Shown here in pieces: positions 1 to 11,828 of a DNA stretch of 64,000 bases (its first letter is position 1; the number at the start of each line of letters is the position of its first letter). A program made the translations under genes and the position numbers. A model generated the notes under the pieces. It was not told the DNA's origin. It saw nothing but the letters and a program-made list of their open reading frames with translations, and did no database searches. Source of the DNA: Acanthamoeba castellanii str. Neff (Eukaryota; Discosea; Longamoebia; Acanthamoebidae); the NCBI RefSeq assembly GCF_000313135.1, contig NW_004457313.1, forward strand, positions 186,001-250,000. The letters run 5' to 3'.

Positions 1-2161
1 TCGTCGCTGATCATGGCGGGAACGGCGAGACCGTCCATAACCTCGCGCTCCTGCTGCAGGACGGTCTTCTTCTGCTCGAGCTCTTCCTCGACGGCCCGCA
101 TCACGCCGGTGAAGTAGCGCTGATCGGGTCCGATCTGCTGTTCGGTGAGCGACAGATGCACCGGCACGATCTCGCCGTTCTTCTTCTGGGCCACCACGTT
201 GCGGCCGACTCCGACCACCTTGCCCTCACCCGTTGCCATGTACCGCTGAATATAGCCGTCGTGTTTATCTGAACACGTTCGATAGGCAGCGCAGTTGTGA
301 GTAAGCGCACACGCACACACACACACACACACACACAGGCACAGGCACAGGCACACTGGTTCTGGGGGTTTTACCTGCAATAGAGGCCGGCATGCACATT
401 TTGATGTTCTTGCCGACGACTTCTTCCTTGGAGAACCCGAGCCGCTCGCTGGCCGCCTTGTTCCAGAACTTGATGATGCCGTTCTGGTTGATCACCACCG
501 TGGAGTCGAGCAGGCAGTCGAGCAGACCGAACATCGCCATGTCGCTGGGCGAGGCGGTCGACACCCCGCCCGCTGTCGACGTCGACGCAGACTCGACCGC
601 GGCGGCCTCGCGAGTGGCTTCAGCGGTGATCAAGCGGATGGTGGCGGTGAAGAGGGTATCGTCGTTGGTCTTGCTCTCGCTGATGGAGAGATGAATCGGG
701 AACTCGTGGCCGTCCGAGTGTCGAGCGTTGACCTGGCGGCCAATGCCGATGATGTGTCGCTTCTTGGTGCGCTTGTAGGTCTTCAGGTAGCCGTCGTGAC
801 TGAGGGCCACATCGGGCGGCATGAGCATGTTGACGTTCTTCTTGAGCACCTGCTTCTTGCGATAGCCGAAGATCTCCTCGGCCTTCTTGTTGAACACCAG
901 AATCTTGCCCTTGGGGTCGATCGTGATCACAGCGTCGATCATCGTGTCCATGATGTCTGCGTTGCGCTTGGTGATCTTTTTCTTCTTCTCCGACAGCAGC
1001 AGCTTGAGCGACCCTACGCACGTACAGATACGGGGAGCGGTCAGCGCGACCGCTGCTGGCAGCATTCCCCATCAGCACATCTTGTGTAACGAACGCACCT
1101 TCGCCGGACCAGTTCTTGATGGCGCTGCGGAGGCCCTTGGTGGTCTTGACACGAATGAGGTCGCCCTCGGCGTCCTTGTACTTGATCTCCATCATGCGGC
1201 CGTACTCCTTCTTGATCTTCTTCCCCAGCTCCGCGAACTCCACCAGCGGCGACACGTGCAGCAGCGAGATGTCATCCTTGAACACGCACTTGAGCGTGAT
1301 CTGTGTGGCCCATGGGAATGAACGGCCGGGTGCGTCAGCTGTCACTCATCAGTTCCTTCTCACACCCAGCGCCTAGTTCGCACCTTGTCCTTCTTCAATT
1401 TCGCCTGATAGCCCTCCGAGGCCACACTGGCGCTGGCGCTCGACTGTGGCATTGTAATGACACGTCAGCAAAAGGCAAAGTTGAGAATGTGAAATAGAAG
1501 AGAATAGAAATAGAAGAGGAAGAAGAAGTGGAGAGAGGGACGGGCGGGTCCACCTTGTGCGAGGCCTTGGAGTTGGTGGAGTGGGAGGACTGGATCGAGG
1601 AGTGGGAGGACGAGTGCGACGAATTGCCGTCGTCGTCTTCGCCCATCGGGTCCAGCCCGTGCTGCAGCATCTTGACCCGCCGCTCCAGCTTCTTCCTGTG
1701 GCCCACCTGAACACCCGTGCCCATGGTCAGGTCTCTACATAAATATATCCGTATAAATGCCTCAAGGTACATAGCAACCAAGAGTTCGAACGTACTTTGT
1801 TGATGCCGAGAGAGATAAAGTCGGCGTTGTCGAGTTCCTTGAGTTCGGCACCGGAGACGGCGTTCTTCATGAACTCGGCCCGGTACTCGCTCAGGGAGAG
1901 CCAGTCGAGCCACACGCCCACGTCGGAGACGGTCCACTCCGACGGGTCGGTGCGCTTGAGGCGCGACAGGCCGTAGGCTGTGGAGCACTTGGAGTTATCC
2001 ATTGCGCGCTCGTGCTCGAGCAGGCCGTCGAGCGTCAGCGGAGTCCCGCCATCGCTGCTGGTCGAGACATTGGAGAACTGTCCGGACCACCGCTTGGGCA
2101 CGCTCGTGCTCGTGCTCTTGGCCGACTTTGTCTCCTTTCCCTTGCCGCGCAGCGCCTTCAT
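1..2161 (-). CDS. SAM-PB1-PAS domain signalling protein, partial (runs off left edge)
   Basis: The gene reads leftward from an ATG at 2161 and continues beyond base 1. Domains in order: a Ser/Thr-rich N-terminus; a SAM domain starting near residue 75 (WTVSDVGVWLDWLSLSEY), split by an intron and ending in LGINKV...GHRKKLERRVK; a Ser/His-rich linker; a PB1 domain at about 1310-1120, with an acidic OPCA-like stretch (KYKDAEGDLI); a PAS domain at about 1000-620 (TMIDAVITIDPKGKILVFN); and a second PAS from about 535, resuming after the intron near 245-375 and running to the edge. PAS domains sense ligands or redox state, while SAM and PB1 mediate oligomerisation, so a scaffold or sensor role is inferred. 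No kinase or cyclase domain is visible in the window; one could lie beyond the edge. The upstream ATG-less extension in frame was not used; 2161 starts a lysine-rich N-terminus directly. Confidence 0.8.
307..355. repeat. (CA)n microsatellite followed by AGGCAC repeats
   Basis: A run of alternating A and C from about 307 is followed by three AGGCAC units. It lies in the intron that splits the second PAS domain of the neighbouring gene. Confidence 0.85.
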
Positions 2162-2510
2162 CTCTGTGTGCGATGATGGTCCAAGACTACACGGTGTGTG
2201 CGGAAGAAGAGGGAGTGGAGTGAGAAGAGTGTTCCTCTGCAGGTGTTTCTGGTTCAAAGTTAGCCGTGTCGGGGTTGCGCAAGACTATTTTAATGATCTC
2301 TGTCCTTCCAGCACTTTTTACCGAAAACTTCCGGTAGTTTCGGCTGGCTCCACCAATCGAGCTTCAGTTTGGCCCACATTCCTCACATTCGTGAGGGCTC
2401 TGCTTTGGCTGGCAACGCAGGCCTTGCGGTCTTAGGTGTAAGCACTGGGAATTAGGGGCGGCGCAGGAGACTCGTGAACTGATCCAGACAATCAATCAAA
2501 TCATTACAAC
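2162..2510. promoter_or_regulatory. Divergent intergenic region
   Basis: This is the 349 bp between the start of the leftward SAM-PB1-PAS gene and the start of the rightward ATP synthase epsilon gene. It must contain both promoters. I see no clear TATA box or other recognisable element; the only ORFs are short and featureless. Confidence 0.5.
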
Positions 2511-2723
2511 ATGTCGTCGTGGAGATCTGCTGGCTTCTCTTACCTGCGCTACTCCAACACCTGCGCCATCCTCACCCGCAGGGCGCTCAAGGAGCCCTTC
2601 CGCGCCAAGGCCGCTGAGAGGGACAGCGTCAACATGAAGGTCGAGCAGTGGATCCTCGGCAAGGGCCAGGACAAGGTCGACGTCAAGAGGGCTAACGAAA
2701 TCGCCGGCTCCGCTGGCCACTAA
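2511..2723 (+). CDS. ATP5E: Mitochondrial F1Fo ATP synthase epsilon subunit
   Basis: A 70-residue single-exon protein, close to the usual 50-70 residues of the mitochondrial epsilon subunit (not the bacterial-type epsilon, which corresponds to mitochondrial delta). The N-terminus, S-W-R-S-A-G-F-S-Y-L-R-Y-S, matches the family pattern (W-R-x-A-G-L-S-Y-I-R-Y-S), followed by C-A and R-x-A-L-K. It is part of the F1 central stalk at the matrix side of the inner membrane and stabilises the rotor. The extra C-terminal 20 residues are lysine- and alanine-rich. No intron is needed, which is unusual beside its intron-rich neighbours but fits its short length. The ATG is the first in the frame and is followed by a good continuous match. 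Confidence 0.9.
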   Translation: MSSWRSAGFSYLRYSNTCAILTRRALKEPFRAKAAERDSVNMKVEQWILGKGQDKVDVKRANEIAGSAGH

Positions 2724-3053
2724 GTGCCCCGCTGCGAACCTTGCGAGAGGAGTACTTCGATCGATGCAGTCGGCGCGGTCCTTCACGCCTGTAAAGACCC
2801 CAAGTCATAAATCCCCATTCCTATTCTTGTCCTCACGTATTTATTGCTTAGGATGGCCATTCAATTTGCCCCCCCCCTTCCTGCATTCGCTTGTATTCGC
2901 ATACAATGCTACGTTGCAAAATTGTTCATCTACTCTTAACCTACTACTTTCTAACGTATATCGGTTGTGGAAAAACTGCAGAAGGCGATGATTGTTTTCT
3001 GTTTCTGCGTTGCAATTTGTTGAATTGTTTCTTCTCCGCTCCGTGCACACAAG
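2724..3053 (+). other. Intergenic, no gene seen
   Basis: About 330 bp between the ATP synthase epsilon stop and the RNA-binding protein start. It is AT-richer than the genes and carries a C9-ish tract near 2869-2877. It should hold the 3' end of one transcript and the promoter of the next; no specific element is identifiable. Confidence 0.5.
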
Positions 3054-4751
3054 ATGTCAGCCTCTGGCATCGAAGCGCAGGACGACTTCATTCCTCTTTC
3101 AGACACTACCACTGCCCCTGCCACCAAATCGCCAGCCAAGGGTAAGGGCAAGCGATCAGCTCCGGCGGCCGCGTCGGCAAATGCTGCCAAGAAGAAGGCC
3201 GCATCCAAGACGGCTGAGAATGGCAACAAGAAGAGGAAGAGGGACCAGGTGAAGAAGGAAGTGAAAGAGAAGCCACCCGTAGAGATTGTGCCGCCGGAAG
3301 ATGAGCAAGAGGAGATTAAGGAGCTCATCGAAGATGAAAATGGCGAGGTGAAGCTGGTGCCCCTGGAAGAGGTGAAGAAGAACAAGAAGCGCCGAAAGAC
3401 CACCTCGGCTGACACCGGAGAGAATGCTGAGGGCGAGAACGGCGAAAATGGCGATGCCACGGCCAAGAAGAAGAACAAGAAAAAGGGCAAAAAAGACCAG
3501 ATGGAGGAGGAGGAGGAAGAAGAAGGACCCAAGAAGCGATACATCCTCTTCCTTGGTATGCCTCCAGCCTCGTCTCCCCTATTATACATTGTGATTTTAT
3601 TTAATCGCGATTTCCTTCTGTTTCTTGTGTGGTGCAGGCAACCTCTCGTACGAGGCCACCAAAGAGAGCATCACCGAACACTTCCGTGCCCTGGCAGGTG
3701 CCCTTCCACTCCACTTGCCACTACTTGCGGGAGAGTGTGAGTGCACTCACTCTCGCATCTTCACGCGCCTGGACAGACAACATTGTGGACGTGCGCCTGC
3801 TGACAAAGAAGGGAACCAACGAGCCTCGTGGCTGTGCCTTCCTCGAGGTGCAGGACTTCTTCGCCTTGCAGGTACCGTCTCCGTTTATCATCATCATCTT
3901 CTTCTTGGCACTCTCCTTTGGTTCTGTGCGGCTCGCGGGGCTGTGAGCCATTGTTGGCCCTACCCACGCAAGGCCTCACTCCTCAAATCCCAACCGCAGA
4001 AAGCGTTGAAGATGCACCACACCAACATGGACGGCAGACAGATCAACGTGGAACTCACTGCCGGAGGTACTTACCAAACACTGGCCGATGCCGAGGTGCT
4101 TCTGGACACTCCATGCTCACAGTGTCACCGTTCCCTCGCACACACACACCACACACACAGGCGGAGGTAACAGCGCCGCTCGCAGGGAAAAGATCGACAG
4201 CAAGCGAGATAAACTTCAAAAGCAGAGGGTACGTTTCAACATCGCCACGGCCCGCTCGTTGCTTGCCTCATGCACAGATCTACCGTCTGTCATGCTGATC
4301 TGACTATCCTCTCTCTTTCTCCCCCCAACCACACTTATGCGCGCGTATGTGTTAACCAATCAACAGGAGAAGCATTTCAAGCAGAAGGTCATCCAAAAGA
4401 AGCAGGAGAGCGCCGAATACGCGGCGCAGACTTATGGCACTGCCTACCAAGGCGGCGGTGGTGATCGCGAAGACGGCGGCGGCTTCCGAGGCGGTCGCGG
4501 CGGTGACGACCGCGAAGACGGTGGCGGATTCCGAGGCGGCCGTGGCGGCGGCTTCCGCGGTGGGCGAGGCGGCGGANNNNNNNNNNNNNCGTGGAGGCGG
4601 TGGCGGCTTCCGCGGTGGGCGAGGCGGTCGTGGCGGCGGATTCCGAGGCGGTCGCGGCGGAGGCGGCTTCCGCGGTGGTCGTGGAGGCGGTGGCGGATTC
4701 CGGGGCGGACGCGGCGGTGGCCGAGGTGGTGGATTCCGAGGACGCGATTGA
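3054..4751 (+). CDS. RRM and RGG-box RNA-binding protein (nucleolin-like)
   Basis: Six exons can be joined: 3054-3555, 3638-3697, 3777-3871, 4000-4066, 4161-4228 and 4367-4751. The first ~165 residues are basic and acidic in alternation (KKRKRDQVKKE, then an EEEEEEE block), typical of nucleolar proteins. An RRM follows: RNP2-like YILFLGNL, then RNP1-like RGCAFLEV, ending with DGRQINVEL. After a charged helix comes a long GGGFRGGRGG tail (GAR domain), which binds RNA and is an arginine-methylation target. The architecture resembles nucleolin/Nsr1 but with a single RRM, suggesting rRNA processing in the nucleolus. The tail is interrupted by 13 Ns (4577-4589), and the frame that enters the gap is not the frame that leaves it and ends at 4751, so the gap length is wrong. 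Several introns begin GTAC. Confidence 0.85.
4577..4589. other. Assembly gap (13 Ns) inside the RGG repeat
   Basis: Thirteen undetermined bases lie inside the repetitive GGCGGN-type RGG coding sequence. Repeat collapse during assembly is the likely cause. Confidence 0.98.
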
Positions 4752-5021
4752 TCGCATTCATCCCCATCTGCTTCTTTCCTTCCCTCTTCTTCTTTCGTTG
4801 TTGCATCCATCATCAATGTACAATGCACCTTCATCCACTGTCCCGCCGCGTGCGCCGGCTTCGCGATCACCACCGCCGCCTCCCGGGAGACTCCGTCACG
4901 CCATGTGCGCCCATTGGCCTCCCGTTTAGGTGTTGGCGAGAAATTAAAAATTAATATTTTATTTTGCAGGTGACGAACAAAACGGCGAGGCCGTTGAGCA
5001 AGAGTACCGTAAACACAACAG

Positions 5022-8000
5022 ATGTTTGGAAAGAAGGGCAGTGGCACGGCCGCGGCGGTGCGACCCGTACGCCTCCTTCTTGTTTTTTGTCCGACGGGGG
5101 GGGGCGTTGATCTGTATATGGCTGGCTGGCGCACTGGTGCCTGACAAACGTGGGAGGGCTCCAGTCAGACCAAGGCGGACAGCGACAAATGGTGGGAGGT
5201 GCCAGAAAGCCACAGCAGCACCACACCCTACCGCCCACCGGCATCACACCCGTCCCCGTACAGCAGCCCCTTCTTCATCATCTTTTTTTTTGATGGTTTG
5301 TGTGACACCTTCTTCTGTCCTCGTGGCCTGTGCAGGAGGTCCTGGCCTCTTCTGTGTCGACTACACTGCCGGCAGTGGGCGAGACAGAGTGCGTCTTGCT
5401 CTCTCTCTCTTCTTCTTGCCGCGGCCGGCGCACTCGATCGATGCGTTCAGACGTGTCTGGCTCACGCACCACCGCACGCACACAGGGACGGACGGGTGCA
5501 GGGCACACTCGTGGGGATTGACCGCAAGACCACGCCGATGGACACCCAGATCGCCGCCCAGTTCAAGCGCTTCCAAATCATTCAGGAGATACTCAACACC
5601 GAGTACCTCTACGTCGAAGACCTCAAGACGCTCGTCAAGGTAGTACCTACGTGGTCGCTCGAGAGTGCACTCTCGGGCCAAACTCACCATGAGTGGCGTG
5701 TGTGGCGTGTGTCGTGTGTGTCATGTGTGTCATCCGGCACACAGTCTTATCTCACGCCAATCCGAGACGGAGAGTTGCTGCCGTCACATGAGATCCCCCA
5801 GATCTTCCTCAACGTGGAGATCATCCTGGGCATACACAGCGATCTGCTCCAAAAGGTACCGAGACGCCTCTCTTTTTCTATGTCGCTATCGCGCACGCGT
5901 TGCTGCAACCTCACACGACTCTTCTCTCGCACCAATGCACCACCAGCTGATGAAACGTCTCGGCGTGGAGAAGATCTCTCCCGCCCGTTCCACTGGGTAC
6001 CTCGTCAACCCGAACTTCTTTTATGGCCACATACATCAATATATCAATATATCAATAAACACCACTCTATATTGTATTGGCAATATTGATTAATGTTCTC
6101 CTGGTCAATGATCTACTGTTCCAGGCGAGCAACGGGCGAAGTGGTGCTGGAGACCTCCTCCAAGGGTCGCTCGATCTCGTACCACGTAGGCGACATCTTC
6201 AAGGAAATGGTACCTGTTGGCCGGCTCGGTGCGTGTTTGTTTTTGCTTGGCATTGCCGCGTGGTTGACCACGCGTGGTCGTGTCACCGTGTCGGTGCCTG
6301 CGTACAGTCGAAGAACTTTGTGGTGTACAAGCACTACTGTAGCAACTACAAGAAGTCCATGGACGCCATCCAGCGAGCGAAGCAGATCCCGGCCTTTGCC
6401 GATTTCCTGCGGGTACGAGCCTAGTATTGGCCACACCCCTGTCGAGGCACTTCCGTGTGACACCGACCACGATCCCCCCTCTCACCGTGGAACACTGCAG
6501 ACGCAAAGCCAAAAGGCCGAAGTGAACAACCTCTCGCTGCGGGACTACATGATCAAGCCCATCCAGCGCATCTGCAAATACCCCCTCCTGTTCAAGGTAG
6601 GTGTCCACATCTCGCCCCCACACACTCTCCCTCGCACATTTTAACTCCGATAGCTTATTGTTTGGTGCGTTGTCTCGCTAACACACACACACACACTTTT
6701 GCCAGAACCTGCTGCAAAACACGCCAATGGATCACAAAGACTACAGACTGCAAGTGGAGTGCCTCGAGACTCTGGAGAAGATGGTACGTACCAACCATCC
6801 CCTTCCCCTCTTTGACTCGGTGCCTCATCGTAATGTCGCGTCATTCACAGGTGACCTACATCAACATCTCGCGGAAGGAGGCCGAAAACATTCACACGAT
6901 GATGATCATCGAGACGTCGATGGCCAACTGCAAGGCACGACACCGCGCTCTCCACAACGCTATGTGGCGCTGCGAGTGCTGTGCTCATACCCCTAGGGCG
7001 TGTGTGTTGTGTGTGTGTGTGTGTGTACAATCACAGATCCGATTGGCGGAGGCCGGGCGACACTACAAGCACGAGGGTCAGCTGGCGCAGCTCATCCAGT
7101 CTGGCGCGCGGGTGACCGTCCGCCAGTGCTACCTGTTCTCCGACCTCTTCGTGATCGCCAAGTCCAAGGTAAGTAATACCTTTTTGTCCCCCACGTACCA
7201 CCCACCTGCCATGGACCGCCGCTGCATGGCTGCTTGCTGACCGCCCTGTGGCCCTCGACACGACCAGAGCAAGAAGGCGTCGTTCCTCGGCAACAAGAAC
7301 CTGCTGCAATTCGTCGCCGCTATCCCGCTCGCCACCGCCACCATCAAGAACGTTGAAGACCAAAAAGACAAAGGCATGCGCGTGTGTGTCGTGTGTGTCG
7401 TGTGTCGTGTCATTGTGTGTCTGTCGTGTCGTGATGTCGTGATGTCGTGTCGTCGTGTGTCGTGCCATTGTGTGTCGTGTGTGTTGGTGTGTGTGTTGTG
7501 TGGCGTGCAAACTAACGGACGACTGGGGTGCAGGTCGGTTGAATGGATTCCAGATCGACGGGGAGCAGGAGGGGAAGAAGGAGGGCCACACGCGCAAGTC
7601 GTTCGTGTTCTTCGCGCGGAGTGCGGCCGACAGGGAGCTGTGGACGGGCAAGATCAGGAAGGCGATCGGCAAGCGCACGCAGGTGTGCGAAGCCAAAGAG
7701 AAGGAGAAGGCCGACAAGGAGAAGGAAAAGGCGGACGAACAAAAGGAAAAGGAAAGGGAAAAGGACGTTAAGGCGGAGCAGGAGGAGCGCAAGGAGGTCG
7801 AGCGGCTGCAGCGCCGGGTGAGCAAGCAGCGGAAGCTGATCGAGAGCCTCAAGGAATTCATGGAATCCGAATTCGAGGAGAAGAAGACGATGCTGACCGA
7901 GATCGAGAGGCTAAAGCAGGCCGATCTCGACCGGGAGCTCGAGATCAAGCGCCTGCGCGACGAGCTCGCCGCCCGCGACCGCCAGCTGCTCGAAGTCGAA

Positions 8001-9173
8001 GAAAGAGCGAAAGCGGCGGTGGCCGAGGCCGAGGAAAGAGCGAAGGCCGCCGCAACTGCTACCCCGAAAAAGAACGAAGATGGCGGCAGCCAGATCATCG
8101 CTGTGCCGCCACGACCACGGCTCAGCGTCAGCAAGCCGGCGGCCGACAAGACACCAACAACGGCGACGACGGCGCCACCGCCGCCAGCCATTCTCGATGA
8201 AGACGCGGAGAAGCGCGGGTCGATGGCCTTCTTCAAGAGCATGAGCCAGGGCGTGGGCAAGCTGCTCGAGACGGAGAAGGCCAAGTTCGAGTCCGAGCGC
8301 AGGGAGCGCGAGGAGCGCGAGGCCCGCGAGCGCGAGCGCGACGAGGTGCAGGCGGTCCGCACGCGCGCCATTCGCGCCGACAGCATCCTCGTGGAGGACG
8401 AGTGGATCCAGAAGAAGACCCGCGTGCTCTCGCTCGAGGAGATGCTCGACAGCGACAACGAGGACGACAGCAGCGAAGGCAGCGACAAGAAGGGAGGAGG
8501 GCCTGGGCAGAAGCAGGACGAGGCGGATGAAGATGACGACGATGACGACGAAGCCGACGATGAAGAAGAGGAAGGCGCGATCAAGCAGTTCTACGACGAA
8601 GCCGACACCGCTAAGAAGGAAGCGGGCGCTGAGCAGCGCGAGCAGGCCGCGGAGGAGGTCAACCTGTTCGAGTTCATCGCCGAGCAGGGCGCAGCGCTGG
8701 GCGGCGAAAAGGCGGCGGCCGGCGACAAGAAGGACCGCAAGTCCAAGAAGAAGCGCTTCGCCACGCCGAGCAAGATGTGGCCCTTCGCCTCCAAGAAGAG
8801 CGCGCCGAGCTCGCCCGGGTCCACCATCACCTCCCTGCCGTCGCCATCACCGGCGTCCGCCGGCGGTTCCACGATTGTCGCCACGTCATCGCACGGTGTG
8901 CCGACCCGTGTGCCGCCGCCGGTCCCGGCGCGTGCGCCCAGCGTTCACCTCGCGTCGGTCTCCCTGAGCCCTAGCTCCTCGCAAGAGGTGTTGCCCGTCT
9001 ACACGCCCGCAGCGCGACCGGCGGAGGAGAGCAGCGGCGACGAGGAGAGCGAGGGCGACGTCGGCGACGCGGAGCTCTCGGATCACCTGAGGGACCTGCG
9101 CGAGTCCAACCCCGACCTCACCACACGACGTACTCGTGCCTCGATCATGCTCTTCTTTGGCACCACCAAGTAA
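5022..9173 (+). CDS. RhoGEF: DH-PH guanine nucleotide exchange factor with long coiled-coil tail
   Basis: The first exons, 5022-5066, 5336-5388 and 5486-5639, join with consistent phases, giving the start MFGKKGSG. The DH (RhoGEF) domain spans exons from about 5540 to 6990: CR1-like RFQIIQEILNTEYLYVEDLK, then the CR3-like LRDYMIKPIQRICKYPLLFK with the conserved helix. A PH domain follows (GQLAQLIQ...CYLFSDLFVIAKSK, later KSFVFFARSAADRELWTGKI), interrupted by two introns. The last large exon, from about 7535, encodes a Lys/Glu-rich coiled coil, then acidic (DDDDDDEADDEEEE) and Ser/Pro-rich low-complexity segments ending at 9173. DH-PH proteins load GTP on Rho-family GTPases at membranes to control actin. 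Substrate cannot be told from sequence. The intron at about 7377-7530 is a CGTGTGT-rich repeat. Confidence 0.88.
7376..7506. repeat. Intronic CGTGTGT/TGTCGTG low-complexity repeat
   Basis: About 130 bp built from GTGTGTC, GTGTCGT and GATGTC units inside a RhoGEF intron. Similar tracts occur in introns near 19371-19435, 32636-32670 and 41590-41635. Confidence 0.8.
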
Positions 9174-10390
9174 GCGACACCGCCAAGCCTCAGTTCACAC
9201 TTTGAGCAAGAGGTTGGTGGCTTGTAAAACAACGCTCAATTACTTGGCAGATGATGATGATGTCCAGTAGAAGGAAGCAACGCTCATGGGCGAAGGAGCT
9301 TACTGGGGGAAAGGCGGGGCCTCAGGTTCACTGTCCTCACGTGTTCGACGGGTGGGCAGGGCGCTTGATGCGGAAACTTTCTCAACCGATCGTCAGCTTC
9401 TCCACAGCTGGAGCAAGGAGGGCCAGCTTCGAAGAGAAACGTGGTGGTCTTCTGCTTCTATGTTCATACATGTCCTCAGTCCGACAAGCTCCTTGTCCTG
9501 GTGGCTTTTTTACCTGGTTGCCTTGGCACCAGCATTGATTCGCTTCGTGTCCTGTGCACCTCCTCGATATGGTGCTTCTTGTTCTTCGCCTCATCGTCGT
9601 CGGCGTTGTCGCGACTGTTAGGAGAAAAGAAGTATATTGAAGAGAAGGCAAAGGACAGGACAAATATGGAAGGTTCTTAAGGGTCGTGCAGTGACGACGT
9701 AGAGACCGAGAAGGAGCAAGTGCAAGGATGACTGCAGAGGGTGATTGGTCAAGTCGGTCAGGTTGGGAAGCCACCGCTCCAGGAGACACAGGAAGGTGTT
9801 GGCGATGGTGGTAGAGCTATGATGACGATCGATTGGCAATGTGTCTGATGAGAGGCTGGTCGCGGGCGTCTTCGTGATCACAGGTCAGGTCGGGCGAGAG
9901 GTGACTGCGCGTGCGGGTAGAAAGAACGATGTGGGCGGCTATCGTTGTGCGGGGAGGGCTGAAGGGAAAAGTAGTGCTTGGCCGTGTGCCGCGGCCCTTC
10001 CCCGAACGCCAAGGCGACCACCCACCTGGTTGCACTGCTATGTGCTTGAGCTTCCACATCATGACGCACTCTCTTAGGTCATGCCCATGGAGAAGTGACC
10101 TGTTCTCAACAAACAAAAACAAGTTGCCTTGTAGTGCTCAGGCCTGGAAGTGAACTGGGTGAGACCGGAAACGTATCTGGCTCGCCAACCTCGACCAAGG
10201 GCGCTTTTCAATAGCAGACCGAAGAGGGACAAAAGAGGGGTGTTGTGTAGCCGGGTATGTACATTGCGCCCGCCAGCCCATTCGCCACGGGCGCAAAGAC
10301 AGGAGAGGGGGGTAACGTGACAAAACGGGGGAGTCGGAGAAGTAGCTGGGTCTCCGAATAAATAGGTCGCTGGAGCGACAACACGAGCTC
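9174..10390. other. 1.2 kb without a recognisable gene
   Basis: This lies between the RhoGEF stop and the stop of the leftward LysM gene, so both neighbouring transcripts end here. Reading frames up to about 135 codons exist on both strands, but none resembles a known domain, none shows the GC3 and splice pattern of the neighbours, and their compositions look like shadows. It includes a short ATG-rich triplet run (near 9250). Long 3' UTRs or a non-coding transcript are possible. Confidence 0.5.
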
Positions 10391-11588
10391 TCAGAGTCCG
10401 TAGAGCTGATCTTCCTCCTCCTCCAACCGTCTCCTCACCTTCGCACCCATCTGCTTGATCCTGGCGAGCAGAGTAAACAAGAACAAGCAAGAAAAAGATG
10501 AGAGAAGCTTCTTCCCTTGCAAGGAGAAAAGCGTGGATGGGCCAACAGAAACGAGGGGAGGGATCAAGTTGATGCATCAAGAGGTCGGAGGTACCTGACG
10601 CCGGCTCCGGTGTCGGTGTTCAGGCCACCGAAGCCATCTTCTCCGCCCGAGGGAAAATTGTAGCTGAAACCGAGGAGAGACCGTCTTTGCTCCGACTGCA
10701 CAAAACGAACGCGTGAGCCGGGGATCGTCCGTGTACAGACAGCGACGGCAACACACCACTCGAGTGGCCACATCACACGATCGAGAGCGCGAGCAGTTAG
10801 GGCCTGAGAGGCGAAGGAGGCGCGCACCACTTCATCCTCCGGCGTGGCAGGGTAAATATACTTGGGGGTGTCCTTCTCGAAACTGCGCCTCCCCCGCGGC
10901 GACGTGATGTCCTTTTCGTAGCTGCGCCTCGGCCTGACGGTTTGCTCCTCCAGCTCCTGGTGCCAGCGATAAATAAATAAATAAAAGGCAAACATTATCA
11001 TTAATCCAAATTGAATAGAGAACGAGTGTAGACGAACCTCAGGCGAGGGGATGACGAGCTCCTTTCGTGCAAACAAATCCTGGTTCGAAAAAAGCCTATT
11101 TACACGTTTGATGTCGGCTACCTGCACGGTTTCAATTGCATTAGCAAAGAAATCTTGCAAAAATAAATAATTAAATAGAAAAGGGGGGGGCTGCACACCT
11201 GCACGCCGTACTTGACGGCGATGCCTTCGAGCGTGTCCGCAAAGGATACCGTGTGGAAAATCGGCTCGTTGCCCCCCTTTTGGGCCCTTCCTTTTCCATT
11301 ATCGCTGGAGAACTGGCCATCTCGCACCTTCTCTTTTCCCTTGCCCCTCCCTCGATCCAAGTCTGTATCTTGCTGCCTTGGCGGCGGATTGCTCTTCGAT
11401 GGTTGTCCCGTGATCGAGGTAATGCTGGTGGCCGCCAAAATCGCGCTGATGTCAAGATCGTCGCTCATCTTAGCGGCCGCGCGTGCCTTTCTCCTATCCT
11501 TCTCCTCCGCCTCTCTCCTCTTGCTGTTGGTCTGCCCCAAGGAGCCGCTGGTGCCGCTTATCGATCCGTAGGTTCCATTTTTATGCAT
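10391..11588 (-). CDS. LysM domain protein (LYSMD-like)
   Basis: The gene starts at an ATG at 11588 (MHKNGTYGSISG). The first exon is low complexity and basic, then encodes the start of a LysM domain: IFHTVSFADTLEGIAVKYGV. The domain continues in the next exon as QVADIKRVNRLFSNQDLF and ends KELVIP, giving a complete ~45-residue LysM with the typical D-T-L...A-x-K-Y-G-V and I-x-x-x-N patterns. A C-terminal region with repeated R-R-S-F/Y-E-K-D motifs follows (about 10970-10870), then a short exon ending LEEEEDQLYGL with stop TGA at 10391. There is no signal peptide, so it resembles the eukaryotic intracellular LYSMD1/2 proteins rather than secreted chitin binders. The function of that class is poorly defined. 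Confidence 0.8.
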
Positions 11589-11828
11589 TATTTGCGCTCT
11601 CTGGTGGATGTTTGCAGAAGGCGTTAACCTCGCAGGCTGTGTGGATCGAGGATGTAGAGTGCAAGGGCGTAGACAACCGGAGAGTGGAGGGGGTGCGCTC
11701 GATGCAGGGGTCTGCTTCCGCTCAACTTCTGCTTTGCGTGTTCGTCTTTTGCGCCGACAAGCTCACCACTTTTCGGCGTTTATTTCTTTTCATTATTTTT
11801 TGGTGGCCAAAGGCGCAACTTCGGCTCA

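Noticed and set aside
2951..3589. 212-codon reverse frame rich in Ser and Phe
   Set aside because: Complement of the Lys/Glu-rich first exon of the RRM protein.
4352..5134. 260-codon reverse frame with Pro/Arg repeats across the N gap
   Set aside because: Shadow of the GGN RGG repeat.
7031..8584. 517-codon reverse frame, Ser/Arg-rich
   Set aside because: It is the complement of the lysine/glutamate-rich RhoGEF tail; its composition mirrors that strand and it has no domain or splice logic.
9250..10122. Small genes in the RhoGEF-LysM gap
   Set aside because: Several frames of 60-135 codons on both strands, but none has a recognisable motif, clean intron or neighbour-like codon use.
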